From DASSJM01 sp049587975 (GTDB lineage: Bacteria; Actinomycetota; UBA4738; HRBIN12): 33,696 bases of DNA. Of the stretch, positions 1 through 7,577 are shown piece by piece; within the stretch, counting starts at the first letter, position 1, and each line of letters opens with the position of its first letter. The stretch lies in assembly GCA_049587975.1 (NCBI GenBank), contig JBAVEY010000385.1:1-33696 (forward strand). Reading direction: 5' to 3'. Position numbers and translations under genes: made by a program. Under the pieces are notes generated by a model. The model had not been told where the DNA came from, made no database searches, and was given only the letters and a program-made list of their open reading frames with translations.

Positions 1-7
1 ACGAGAC

Positions 8-967
8 GTGGCCCGAACGGACCCGGACGAGCGAGGCCGACCCCTCGCCCGGCAGGCGGCGGGGTTGAGCGGCGTCCGCGCCTCGAGCGAGGTCTCGGTC
101 GCGATCGCGGCGGGCGACGGCGTCGTCGCGCTCGAGACGAGCGTCGTGTCCCAGGGGCTGCCCGCACCCCGGAACCTCGAGTGCGTCGAGCGCATGAGCG
201 CGGCGATCCGCGCCGCGGGCGCCGTACCGGCATGGACCGGCTTGATGCGCGGGGAGGTGGTCGTTGGGCTGACGGCCGACGAGCTCGCGGCGTTCGCCGA
301 GCCGGGCCGGGCGGCGAAGGTGGCGCGGCGTGACCTGCCGTCCGCGATCGCCTCGGGCGGGTTCGGAGCTACCACGGTCTCGAGCACGATCTGGGCCGCC
401 GGCCGGGCGGGCATCCGGGTCGGAGCCACCGGCGGCATCGGCGGCGTGCACCCGGGCACGGGGGACGTCTCCGCGGACCTGTTCGAACTGGCCCGGACGC
501 CGATCCTGCTCGTGAGCTCGGGACCCAAGTCCATCGTCGATCCCGTCGCCACGGCCGAGCGCCTGGAGGAGCTCGGGGTGGGGGTGGTCGGGTACCGCTG
601 CCGGCGCCTGCCGTTCTTCCTCGCCACGGAGGCCGCGGTCGACCTGGACGATCGGGTGGACGACGTCGGGCAGGCCGCCCGGCTGGTGTGGGCGCTCGAG
701 GACCTGGACGCCCGCGCGGCGGTGCTGCTCTGCAACCCGGTCCCCGAGCGCTTCGCGATGGATCCCGACGTCGTCGAGGAGGCCGTGCGGGCCTGTGAGC
801 GGATCGCCGAACGCGAGGGCGTCCGGGGCAAGGCCGTGACGCCGTACCTGCTCTCCTGCCTGTCCGAACGCACCGACGGCGAGAGCCTGGAGGCGAACCT
901 GGCGCTGCTCGAATCCAACGCGCGGTTGGCCGGCGAGATCGCCGCCGCTAGCGCAGCCAGGTCTTGA
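8..967 (+). CDS. psuG: Pseudouridine-5'-phosphate glycosidase (PsuG)
   Basis: Reversibly splits pseudouridine 5'-phosphate into uracil and ribose 5-phosphate, the second step of pseudouridine breakdown, in the cytoplasm. Family landmarks run the full length: ALETSVVSQGLP with the expected catalytic Glu at about residue 43, KVARRDLP with the sugar-binding Lys at about 104, ATGGIGGVHPG at 140-150, and SLEANLALL near the C-terminus. At 319 residues it matches the family length of about 310. The GTG at position 8 is the first in-frame start, but the frame is open to the left edge, so the true start may lie outside the window; the conserved domain begins near residue 30. No psuK kinase is visible, though it could lie upstream. 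The last 20 bases overlap the convergent glycosyltransferase gene. Confidence 0.93.
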   Translation: MARTDPDERGRPLARQAAGLSGVRASSEVSVAIAAGDGVVALETSVVSQGLPAPRNLECVERMSAAIRAAGAVPAWTGLMRGEVVVGLTADELAAFAEPGRAAKVARRDLPSAIASGGFGATTVSSTIWAAGRAGIRVGATGGIGGVHPGTGDVSADLFELARTPILLVSSGPKSIVDPVATAERLEELGVGVVGYRCRRLPFFLATEAAVDLDDRVDDVGQAARLVWALEDLDARAAVLLCNPVPERFAMDPDVVEEAVRACERIAEREGVRGKAVTPYLLSCLSERTDGESLEANLALLESNARLAGEIAAASAARS

Positions 968-1994
968 CGATCGCCTTCGAGAAGTTCCAGCCGTAGCGGA
1001 AGGACTTGGGCTTCTTCGACTCACCGCCCCGTCGCGTGAGGAACGTGACCGGAACCTCGACCACCCGCGCCCGTTGGCGGAGCGCCTCGATCGTGACCTC
1101 CGACGTCCAGAACTGGTCCTGTTCGAGGATCAGGGCGCGGAGCGTGTCGGCGCGGGTCGCCCGGTACCCGCTCGAGATGTCCGTCACCCGCTGGCCGGTG
1201 AGGACCGTCACCACCCACGAGAAGAAGTGCACGCCCATGTGGCGGATCACGCTCTCCCGCTCGAAGTCGCCGAGCATCCGCGACCCGTTCACGTGATCGG
1301 CCCGGCCCGCGATGATCGGCTCGACCAGCGTGGGGAGCTCCTCCGGCTGGTGTTGGCCGTCGGCGTCCATCGTGACGACGATGTCAGCACCGAGCTTGAG
1401 GGCGATGTCGTATCCGACGCGCAGCGCGAGGCCGCCGCCGCGTCGGATCGGCAGGCTCGCCGCGAGCGCGCCGGCCTTCCGGGCCGCGTCCGCCGTCCCG
1501 TCGTCCGAGTGATCGTCGATCACGATCGCGACGACGTCGTAGCCCTCGACCTGCTGCGGCATGGCCTCGATGACCGCCCCCACGTTCTCCGCCTCGTTGA
1601 AGGCGGGCGAGACGACGACGATCCGCTTCCCGTCCGGCAGGTCGTCCGTCGCCGCCCAGTCGAACGCCGCTTGCCCGAAGGATTCGACGAGCTGGCGGAT
1701 GCCGCGCTCGTTCGTGTCGACCTCGGACTGCATGCGGATCAGGAGCAGGAACAGGACGCCCACGGCGAGCAGGAGGACGGCGGTGAGGCGCTGCCCGCTC
1801 CCCGGCTGGAAGTTGAACACCTCGAACAGGGGGTTGAACAGTCCTGGGGCGATCGCGAGCAGCAGGACGGCGATCGAGATCAGCGACGAGATGATCAGGT
1901 TGAGCCTGCTGATCTGACGCCGTCGATAGCGGATCAGGGCGAGCGCGAAGAACGCCACGGCGAAGATACCTCCGACCACGCGCAGCGCCGACAT
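948..1994 (-). CDS. DUF2304-GT2 fusion: membrane-anchored family 2 glycosyltransferase
   Basis: The N-terminal ~105 residues form a DUF2304-like membrane domain with hydrophobic segments at about 4-22, 34-57 and 71-88. A GT-A glycosyltransferase domain related to dolichyl-phosphate mannose synthase follows: VVVSPAFNEAENV at 126-138, the nucleotide-binding DDHSDDGT at 160-167 and the metal-binding DADGQH at 210-215. DUF2304 and GT2 are more often separate adjacent genes; here they are one 348-residue chain. Likely role: transfer of a sugar from a nucleotide donor to a polyprenyl phosphate or envelope glycan. The gene starts 36 bases after the UDP-sulfoquinovose synthase stop, so the two probably share a transcript, and the synthase product is a candidate donor (inference). 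The donor and acceptor cannot be read from sequence. Confidence 0.88.
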   Translation of the reverse strand: MSALRVVGGIFAVAFFALALIRYRRRQISRLNLIISSLISIAVLLLAIAPGLFNPLFEVFNFQPGSGQRLTAVLLLAVGVLFLLLIRMQSEVDTNERGIRQLVESFGQAAFDWAATDDLPDGKRIVVVSPAFNEAENVGAVIEAMPQQVEGYDVVAIVIDDHSDDGTADAARKAGALAASLPIRRGGGLALRVGYDIALKLGADIVVTMDADGQHQPEELPTLVEPIIAGRADHVNGSRMLGDFERESVIRHMGVHFFSWVVTVLTGQRVTDISSGYRATRADTLRALILEQDQFWTSEVTIEALRQRARVVEVPVTFLTRRGGESKKPKSFRYGWNFSKAIVKTWLR

Positions 1995-2030
1995 CGTGTG
2001 GACTCTACGCGATGGTGCCGGCCGGGCGGC

Positions 2031-3206
2031 TCAGCGAGCGGAGCGTTCCCTGATCCCTCGCCACCTGGTGACGGGGAGGATGTGGTCGGCGATCACGCGG
2101 CCCTTGTATCGCTGGATCGCCTCGAACATCGACTCGATCAGCGTCTCCGAGAGCAGGTGCGGATGCAGGCCGAGGTCCATCAGCTTGGTGTGCTTCGCGT
2201 TGTAGTAGTGCTCCTCGAGCTCGACCCGCGGGTTGTCGAGATGCTCGATCCGGACCTCGAGGCCCACCTCGGCTCCCGCATGACGGACCAGCTCGGCGAG
2301 CTCGACCACCGAGAACTGCTCGGTGAACTGGTTGAACACGCGGAACTCGCCGGCCCCGGCCGGGTTCAGGACCGCGAGCTCGACGCACTGGAGCGTGTCG
2401 ACGATGTTGAGGTACCCGCGCGTCTGCCCGCCCTTCCCGTACGGGGTGAGCGGTTGGCCGATCACGGCCTGCAGGCAGAACCGGTTCAGGGCGGTGCCGA
2501 ACACCTCGTCGTAGTCGAAACGCGTGAGCAGGCGCTCGTCGAGCCTGGTCTCCTCGGTCTCGATCCCGTAGACGACCCCTTGGTTGAGGTCGGTCGCCCG
2601 GAGCCCCCAGATGCGGCACGCGAAGTGGATGTTGTGCGAGTCGTGCACCTTCGACAGGTGGTACATCGATCCCGGGATCTTCGGGAACGGGAGCGTGTCC
2701 GACCGTCCCTTGTGCGCGATCTCGATGTACCCCTCCTCGATGTCGATGTTGGGCGTCCCGTACTCGCCCATCGTCCCGAGCTTGACCAGATGCGCGTCGG
2801 GTGTGAGCTCGGCCATCGCGTACAGCACGTTCAGCGTGTTCACGACGTTGTTCGTCTGGGTGAACACCGCGTGCTCGCGGTCGATCATCGAGAACGGGGC
2901 GCTCGGTATCTCACCGTAGTGGACGATCGCCTCGGGCTCGAACTCGCGGAAGAGGCGTTCGACGACGCCCCAGTCGGTCAGGTCGCCCTCCGTGACGCCG
3001 ATCTCCATGCCCGTGACCTCCCGGAACGCCTCGGCGCGGGCGGGCAGGGATGCGCCGATCGGGGTGAGGGAATCCGTCCCGGCCTCCCGGTGGGCACGTC
3101 GCCGCAGGTAGCCGTCGACCGCGTGCACCTGGTGACCCTTGCGGGCGAAGTGCATCGAGGTCGGCCACCCGAGGTAGCCGTCGCCGCCGAGGATCAAGAT
3201 GCGCAT
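2031..3206 (-). CDS. sqdB: UDP-sulfoquinovose synthase (SqdB/SQD1 family)
   Basis: NAD-dependent extended short-chain dehydrogenase that converts UDP-glucose and sulfite into UDP-sulfoquinovose, the donor for sulfolipid or sulfonated glycans. The N-terminal Rossmann motif is GGDGYLGWPTS (7-17). The family signature GTMGEYGTPNIDIEEG starts at 144, and YHLSKVHDSHN supplies the Tyr-x3-Lys pair. With the chosen start, the catalytic residues fall at T145, Y182 and K186, the same numbers as I recall for plant SQD1. An ATG at 3251 is rejected because it overlaps a -10-like TAGGAT and adds 15 residues before the Rossmann strand; the ATG at 3206 has an AGG-type ribosome site. Length 391 fits the family. 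No SqdX-type sulfolipid transferase lies nearby; the neighbour is a GT2. Confidence 0.94.
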   Translation of the reverse strand: MRILILGGDGYLGWPTSMHFARKGHQVHAVDGYLRRRAHREAGTDSLTPIGASLPARAEAFREVTGMEIGVTEGDLTDWGVVERLFREFEPEAIVHYGEIPSAPFSMIDREHAVFTQTNNVVNTLNVLYAMAELTPDAHLVKLGTMGEYGTPNIDIEEGYIEIAHKGRSDTLPFPKIPGSMYHLSKVHDSHNIHFACRIWGLRATDLNQGVVYGIETEETRLDERLLTRFDYDEVFGTALNRFCLQAVIGQPLTPYGKGGQTRGYLNIVDTLQCVELAVLNPAGAGEFRVFNQFTEQFSVVELAELVRHAGAEVGLEVRIEHLDNPRVELEEHYYNAKHTKLMDLGLHPHLLSETLIESMFEAIQRYKGRVIADHILPVTRWRGIRERSAR

Positions 3207-3249
3207 GCCGTCGCCTCGCTCCGGGTTGGTGGGGTTCGATGGCCGCGTC

Positions 3250-3255
3250 ATCCTA
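3250..3255 (-). promoter_or_regulatory. Possible -10 element for sqdB
   Basis: TAGGAT reads on the minus strand 44 bases upstream of the sqdB ATG, in the 87-base gap after the class V enzyme gene. It would give a leader of about 37 nt containing the ribosome site. I see no clear -35, so read-through from the upstream gene is equally possible. Confidence 0.33.
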
Positions 3256-3293
3256 GCAACGCCGGCGGGCGTCCCAGGGCCGGTACCTCGTCG

Positions 3294-4529
3294 CTAGACC
3301 AGTGCGGCGAGCTCCTCGAGCACCCGGTCCACCTCGGCCGGTGTGTTGTAGTGGCAGAAGCCGACCCGGACCGCCCCGCCCGAGTCCTGCAGGCCGAGCC
3401 GCTCCATGATCTCGAGCGCGTAGTAGTTCCCGTCCCAGACGAAGATCCCGCGCTCGGCGAGCGTCTTGGCGGTCTCAGCGGGATGTTGGTCCCCGACGCG
3501 GATCGCGAACGTCGGCGTCCGTTCGGCGACCCGGCCCGGCTCGGCGATGCCGTAGAGGCGGACGGAGGCGATGTCGCCGATCCCGGCCAGGAAGCGCTCG
3601 GACAGGCCGGCCTCGTAGGGGACGATCACCCGATCGAACGCGTCGGCGAGGGCCGCCCGCCGGCCCTGCGCGGCTCCCAGGCCCGCCAGGTAGTCGACGG
3701 CGGCGATCCAGCCGGCGAAGCCCTCGTGGTTCTGCGTGCCGGTCTCGAACGCGAACGGGAGCGCGTCGTCGGCCGGCCGCACCTTGTAGGGGCGCAGGGA
3801 GGACAGCACCTCGCGCCGTCCGAACGCGATCCCGAGGTGCGGTCCGAAGACCTTGTACGGGGAGCACACCACCAGGTCGGCGCCGATCGCCCGGACGTCG
3901 ATGCGGCGGTGCTGTGCGAGGTGGACCCCGTCGCACGCGACGATCGCCGGCGTCCGTTCGTGCACGAGCCGGGTGAGTTCGGCCGCCGGAGTGATCGTGC
4001 CGACGGCGTTCGACGCGAGCGAGAACGCGACGACCTTCGTGCGTTCGGACAGCGCGGCCTCGAACGACGCGGGATCGAGCGTCGCATCCTGTTCCCGGAT
4101 GTCGACCCATCGGACGGTGGCGCCGGCCTCCTCCGCCGCGAGGACCCAGGGACGGACGTTGGCGTCGTGGTCGAGCCTCGTCACGACCACCTCGTCGCCG
4201 GGTCCGAGCATCCGGGCCACCGAGCGCGAGATCGCGAACAGCAGCGTGGTCGCGTTCGGTCCGAAGATCACTTCGTCGACGTCGGCGTTCAGCAGGTCGG
4301 CCGATGCCCGGTGCGCCTCCGCGATCACGTCGTCGGTCTCCTGGCTGGTCGCGAACGCGCCGTGCGCGTTGGCGTTGCTCCGTCGCAGGTACCCGGCCAT
4401 CGCCTCGATCACCGCGTCGGGTACCTGGGAGCCGCCCGGCGCGTCGACGAACACGGCGGGCCGTCCGTCCACTTCCCGGACGAGCGCCGGGAATCGGGAG
4501 CGGGTCTTCGCCAGATCGGGGCCGTCCAT
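3294..4529 (-). CDS. Class V PLP enzyme, cysteine desulfurase-like, lacking the active-site Cys
   Basis: Fold-type I PLP enzyme of 411 residues, closest to the VC1184-like 'cysteine desulfurase family' group. Visible landmarks: VDAPGGSQVP near the N-terminus, the PLP-stacking His in LDHDANVRPW, the pyridine-nitrogen Asp in ACDGVHLAQH, and the Schiff-base Lys226 in CSPYKVFGPHLG. The loop that carries the persulfide Cys in SufS (RxGxxCA) reads WDGNYYAL here, with Tyr370 at the Cys position, so normal desulfurase chemistry to a protein persulfide is unlikely. Related enzymes can still release sulfite from cysteine sulfinate without that Cys. The gene runs in the same direction as sqdB, 87 bases upstream of it, and is divergent from the oxidoreductase at 4581. 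Substrate unknown. Confidence 0.88.
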   Translation of the reverse strand: MDGPDLAKTRSRFPALVREVDGRPAVFVDAPGGSQVPDAVIEAMAGYLRRSNANAHGAFATSQETDDVIAEAHRASADLLNADVDEVIFGPNATTLLFAISRSVARMLGPGDEVVVTRLDHDANVRPWVLAAEEAGATVRWVDIREQDATLDPASFEAALSERTKVVAFSLASNAVGTITPAAELTRLVHERTPAIVACDGVHLAQHRRIDVRAIGADLVVCSPYKVFGPHLGIAFGRREVLSSLRPYKVRPADDALPFAFETGTQNHEGFAGWIAAVDYLAGLGAAQGRRAALADAFDRVIVPYEAGLSERFLAGIGDIASVRLYGIAEPGRVAERTPTFAIRVGDQHPAETAKTLAERGIFVWDGNYYALEIMERLGLQDSGGAVRVGFCHYNTPAEVDRVLEELAALV

Positions 4530-4580
4530 GGCCGCCTAGACTCGCGTACCGGCTCACGGTCGGCAACCCGGGAGGTGTGC

Positions 4581-5405
4581 GTGCGGTTCGGACTGGACAT
4601 CGGCCAGCACCAGCTCGCGTGGGAAGAGATCGCGGCCCGCGTGCGGCTCGCCGAAGGGGCGGGCTTCGACGGCGCGTGGGTGTTCGACCATTTCACGGCC
4701 CTGTACGGCGATCCGAACGGTCCGTGCCTGGAGGGCTGGACCCTGCTAGCCGCCCTCGCGGTGGCGACGTCGAGGATCCGGCTGGGCACCTTGGTCACCG
4801 GGATGACGCACCGGCATCCCTCGGTCCTCGCGACCCAGGTGGTGACCGTCGACCACGTGAGCGGCGGTCGCGTCGAATGCGCCGTCGGCGCTTCGTGGAA
4901 CGAGGAGGAGCACGCCGAGCTCGGCATCCCGTTCCCTGCGACCCGTGAGCGGACCGAACGGTTGGAGGAGGGTGTGCAGGTGCTGGGTCTGCTGATGAGC
5001 GGCGAGCGGGTGTCCTTCGACGGCCGGCACTACCGGCTCGACGGGGCGCTGTACCGGCCGAGACCGATCCAACGACCCCATCCGCCGATATGGATCGGCG
5101 CCCGCGGTCGCGATCTCATGCTGCCGATCGTCGGCAGGCTGGCCGACGTCTGGCACTCGTGGGGCAGCAGGTACGCGGAGAAGTGGGAGATCGTCCGACG
5201 CGCGGCCGAGGAGGCGGGGCGAGATCCCGGCTCGATCCTGCGCGCGTCGAGCTTGTCGGTCAGCGAGCCGTGGGATCAGGTGCGTCGCGCGTTCGACCGG
5301 CACGTGGGCAACGGCGTCGGGTACCTGATCGTCGATTGGCCGACCGAGGGTGAGGGCCGCCTCACCGAGTTCATCGAGACCGTCATGCCGACGCTCGAGG
5401 GCTAG
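4581..5405 (+). CDS. LLM-class (luciferase-like) F420-type oxidoreductase
   Basis: TIM-barrel protein of the luciferase-like monooxygenase superfamily, subgroup usually dependent on coenzyme F420 in actinobacteria. Seen: FGLDIGQHQLAWEEIAAR at the first strand and helix, GAWVFDHF, RIRLGTLVTGMTHRHP, the VDHVSGGRVECAVGASWNEEE block, the RTERLEEGVQVL helix and RPHPPIWIGARG. At 274 residues it is a little shorter than the usual 290-330, but beginning and end look complete. The frame stays open far upstream by chance; the start is set by GGGAGG six bases before GTG 4581, after which homology begins at once. An in-frame GTG at 4575 lies inside that ribosome site. The physiological substrate cannot be inferred. 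Its TAG stop shares CTAG with the convergent DUF402 gene. Confidence 0.9.
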   Translation: MRFGLDIGQHQLAWEEIAARVRLAEGAGFDGAWVFDHFTALYGDPNGPCLEGWTLLAALAVATSRIRLGTLVTGMTHRHPSVLATQVVTVDHVSGGRVECAVGASWNEEEHAELGIPFPATRERTERLEEGVQVLGLLMSGERVSFDGRHYRLDGALYRPRPIQRPHPPIWIGARGRDLMLPIVGRLADVWHSWGSRYAEKWEIVRRAAEEAGRDPGSILRASSLSVSEPWDQVRRAFDRHVGNGVGYLIVDWPTEGEGRLTEFIETVMPTLEG

Positions 5406-6037
5406 ATCCGGTCCCAGCCCTGCGGGAGCGCGGGGACGGGCCAGTCCGGGTCCGGGCGCCAGTCGCTCCACTCGTGGTCGAACGGCGGCTCCCGGTCGAC
5501 GATCCGATGGGCCGCCCGTTCGCCGTCCGCCCGCAGGCGCGGCTCCTCCTTGGCGGGGATCACGCCTCGCCGGATCGCCTCGGCGAGGTCGTCCTCGTCC
5601 TTCCATCGCCACGACCCGTCGAGCTCGACGATCACGTCGAGCTCTTGATCCAGGGTGTCGAACCCGATGTCGGTCCTGCGGAGCGGTTCTTCCAGGTTCA
5701 CGTACCAGTGCATCGGTGACCGATCGGGGCGGAGGAACAGCAGCACGGCGTACCAGGTGTCCGGCCAGGAGAACGAGAGGACGTGACGGTCGTCGTCTCG
5801 CTGCCAGACGAGTTCGAACTCCGCCTGCGGGACCTTCAACCGCCGCCCGTCGTGGAACGGCGCCATCCATCGGATCCCCGCCGGGATGTACAGCATCGTC
5901 TGCCCGGGCGTGTCCTCGACGACCGTCGCCGGGCGTGCCGACCAGACGTGCCCCTGCCAGGTCTGGCGGAGCGCGATGGACCGGCCGGGATCGAAGCGGC
6001 GCACCGCCTCAGCCGAGACGGGACCCGAACGCGGCAT
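5402..6037 (-). CDS. DUF402 / FomD-like domain protein
   Basis: 211-residue soluble protein of the DUF402 family, whose characterised member FomD hydrolyses a cytidylyl intermediate in fosfomycin synthesis; other relatives are nucleoside di/triphosphatases. Features: VWSARPATVVEDTPGQTMLYIPAG, a central YVNLEEPLRRTDIGFDTLDQELDV stretch read in two parts (the YVNLEEPLRR segment, then D-x-LD-x-ELD acidic residues expected to bind metal), and the tail DWRPDPDWPVPALPQGWD typical of actinobacterial members. It is the last gene of the ftcD operon; the ATG lies 29 bases inside the preceding cyclodeaminase-family gene. An in-frame GTG at 6004 would remove the overlap and still keep the domain. Neither start has a strong ribosome site. 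Substrate unknown. Confidence 0.82.
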   Translation of the reverse strand: MPRSGPVSAEAVRRFDPGRSIALRQTWQGHVWSARPATVVEDTPGQTMLYIPAGIRWMAPFHDGRRLKVPQAEFELVWQRDDDRHVLSFSWPDTWYAVLLFLRPDRSPMHWYVNLEEPLRRTDIGFDTLDQELDVIVELDGSWRWKDEDDLAEAIRRGVIPAKEEPRLRADGERAAHRIVDREPPFDHEWSDWRPDPDWPVPALPQGWDRI

Positions 6038-6644
6038 TGGTCGCGTCGAGCAGTGCCTTGGCGTGGGCGCGCAGCGACGAGACCTCGTCCCGGAGCGCCT
6101 GCGCCTTCGCGGGATCCTTCAGCGCCGCGGCGTTGATCTCGACGTTGTACGTCGCCGACCAGACGGCGCTCGAGAGGGACTGTGCCGCGCAGGCGCCGTC
6201 GGACGCGGCGGCCGCGTTCCCGATCTCGGTCGTCTCGCGGGCGAGCTCCATGAGCTCCGCAGCGGTGCGGGCGATGTCGAGAGGCACCTCGGCCGCGGCC
6301 AGGTAGCCCTCCTGGATCGTCTGCGACCGGACCGCCTTCTCGGCGTCGGTCTCCTTCGGCATCTTGAACGCCGCCATCACGCCGTCGAACGCGGTCGCGT
6401 CCCGGTCCGCGAGGTCGAGCAGTGCCGTCCGTGCGGCCTCGGCCTGGACCAGCATCCCGCGCATGCGCTCCTCGGCCTCCTCGTAGCCCTCCTTGCCGAT
6501 CGTGAGGTTGCAGACCATCGAGATCAGCGCGGCGCCTGCAGCTCCGGAGAGCGCGGCCACCGCGCCGCCCCCCGGCGTCGGCGCGTCGGACGCGAGATGC
6601 TCCATATAGGTCTCGACCACCTGGTCCGCGATGCGCCCGCTCAT
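6009..6644 (-). CDS. Formiminotransferase-cyclodeaminase family protein (FchA / cyclodeaminase type)
   Basis: All-helical 211-residue protein equivalent to the C-terminal half of mammalian FTCD or to bacterial methenyl-THF cyclohydrolase FchA. The family hallmark APTPGGGAVAALSGAAGAAL lies at about 21-40, followed by MVCNLTIGK and the ATAFDGVMAAFKMPK segment. It would convert 5-formimino-THF to 5,10-methenyl-THF plus ammonia, or hydrolyse methenyl-THF; sequence alone does not separate these. Pairing with the formimidoyltransferase next door favours the cyclodeaminase step. The start overlaps the end of ftcD by four bases (ATGA), so translation is probably coupled and the two separate chains may assemble like the fused FTCD enzyme. 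Confidence 0.88.
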   Translation of the reverse strand: MSGRIADQVVETYMEHLASDAPTPGGGAVAALSGAAGAALISMVCNLTIGKEGYEEAEERMRGMLVQAEAARTALLDLADRDATAFDGVMAAFKMPKETDAEKAVRSQTIQEGYLAAAEVPLDIARTAAELMELARETTEIGNAAAASDGACAAQSLSSAVWSATYNVEINAAALKDPAKAQALRDEVSSLRAHAKALLDATNAAFGSRLG

Positions 6645-7558
6645 CGACCGTCCCCTCCCGCGCTCACGAGTCGCTCCAAGATCTGTCCGTCCGCATCGAA
6701 CCCCTCCAGTCGCAGGTGCTCCACGTCGCCCTCCGCCAACGCCGCACGGGGGACCAGGCCGACGATCTCGGACGATCGCACCTCCATGCCTCGCTCGGCG
6801 GCGAGCTTGCCCACGGTGTCGAAGGCTACCCGCGGCGGGGTCACGTCGATGTCCACCAGGTTCATCGAGACGGTGACCGCCCCGCGTTCGGGGACCGCGA
6901 ACCCGATGGCGCGGACCGCCGGCAGCCCCCCGCTCGATTCCCGGACCTGCCTCGCGATCTCCTTGGCGTCGTCCTCGGCCCCGCTCAGGTACAGGTTGAA
7001 CGCGACGAGCGGCTTGCGCGCGCCGACCGCGGTCGCGCCCGCCCGTCCGAGCTCATGCGGGCCGAAATCGGGCAGGCGCTCTCCCCGGGCGACCGCGTCG
7101 CGCAGACCCTCGAACTCGCCCCTGCGGACCTCGACCAAGCTCGCGCGCTCGGGCGAGCGGGCGGCGCGGTCGTAGAGGTAGACAGGGATCGCGAGCGTCT
7201 CGGCCAGCTCGGCCGCGAACGCCCGCGCGAGATCCACCACCTCGTCCATCGAGATCCCCGACAGCGGCACGAACGGGATCACGTCCGCCGCGCCCATCCG
7301 GGGGTGCCCGCCGGTGTGCATCGTCATGTCGATCAGCTCGACCGCCTTCGCGGCGCCGGCGAGCGCGCTCGCTCGGACCGCGTCGGGCGACCCGACCACG
7401 GTCGTGTCGAGGCGGTTGTGCCCGGGATCGGCCTGGCGATAGACGAGGCGAGCGCCGTCGATCCCGGCCAGGGCATCGCAGATCGCATCGATCACGTCCC
7501 TGCGGCGACCCTCGCTGAAGTTCGGGACGCAGACGACGAGCGCACCGGTACCGGCCAT
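6641..7558 (-). CDS. ftcD: Glutamate formimidoyltransferase
   Basis: Transfers the formimino group of N-formimino-L-glutamate to tetrahydrofolate at the end of one histidine degradation route. The sequence opens with VVCVPNFSEGRR and carries the active-site block MTMHTGGHPRMGAADVIPF with His81, equivalent to the catalytic His82 of FTCD. The YLYDRAA and FNLYLSG motifs follow. Length 305 fits the stand-alone N and C subdomains. First gene of a leftward three-gene operon with the cyclodeaminase-family protein and DUF402. No hut genes are visible, so it may feed one-carbon folate pools from histidine broken down by genes elsewhere. A TAGGCT hexamer ends nine bases before the ATG, suggesting a leaderless or very short leader. 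Confidence 0.94.
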   Translation of the reverse strand: MAGTGALVVCVPNFSEGRRRDVIDAICDALAGIDGARLVYRQADPGHNRLDTTVVGSPDAVRASALAGAAKAVELIDMTMHTGGHPRMGAADVIPFVPLSGISMDEVVDLARAFAAELAETLAIPVYLYDRAARSPERASLVEVRRGEFEGLRDAVARGERLPDFGPHELGRAGATAVGARKPLVAFNLYLSGAEDDAKEIARQVRESSGGLPAVRAIGFAVPERGAVTVSMNLVDIDVTPPRVAFDTVGKLAAERGMEVRSSEIVGLVPRAALAEGDVEHLRLEGFDADGQILERLVSAGGDGR

Positions 7559-7567
7559 CGAGGCAGA

Positions 7568-7577
7568 AGCCTACGAT
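7568..7577. promoter_or_regulatory. Overlapping divergent -10 elements, ftcD / SnoaL-like gene
   Basis: The ten bases AGCCTACGAT hold TAGGCT on the minus strand (7573-7568), nine bases before the ftcD ATG, and TACGAT on the plus strand (7572-7577), seven bases before a GTG of the rightward gene at 7585. Both fit TANNNT at leaderless spacing. No -35 is recognisable on either side. Confidence 0.38.

Noticed and set aside
1074..4580. Open frame of more than 1,100 codons running into the oxidoreductase gene
   Set aside because: It is antisense to three well recognised leftward genes and has Arg/Asp/His-rich composition typical of a GC-driven shadow frame; only the part from 4581 has homology.
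4530..4580. Divergent promoters between the class V enzyme and the oxidoreductase
   Set aside because: TAGACT at 4537-4542 could be a -10 for the rightward gene, but no -35 and no clear leftward element were found, so it was not listed as a feature.
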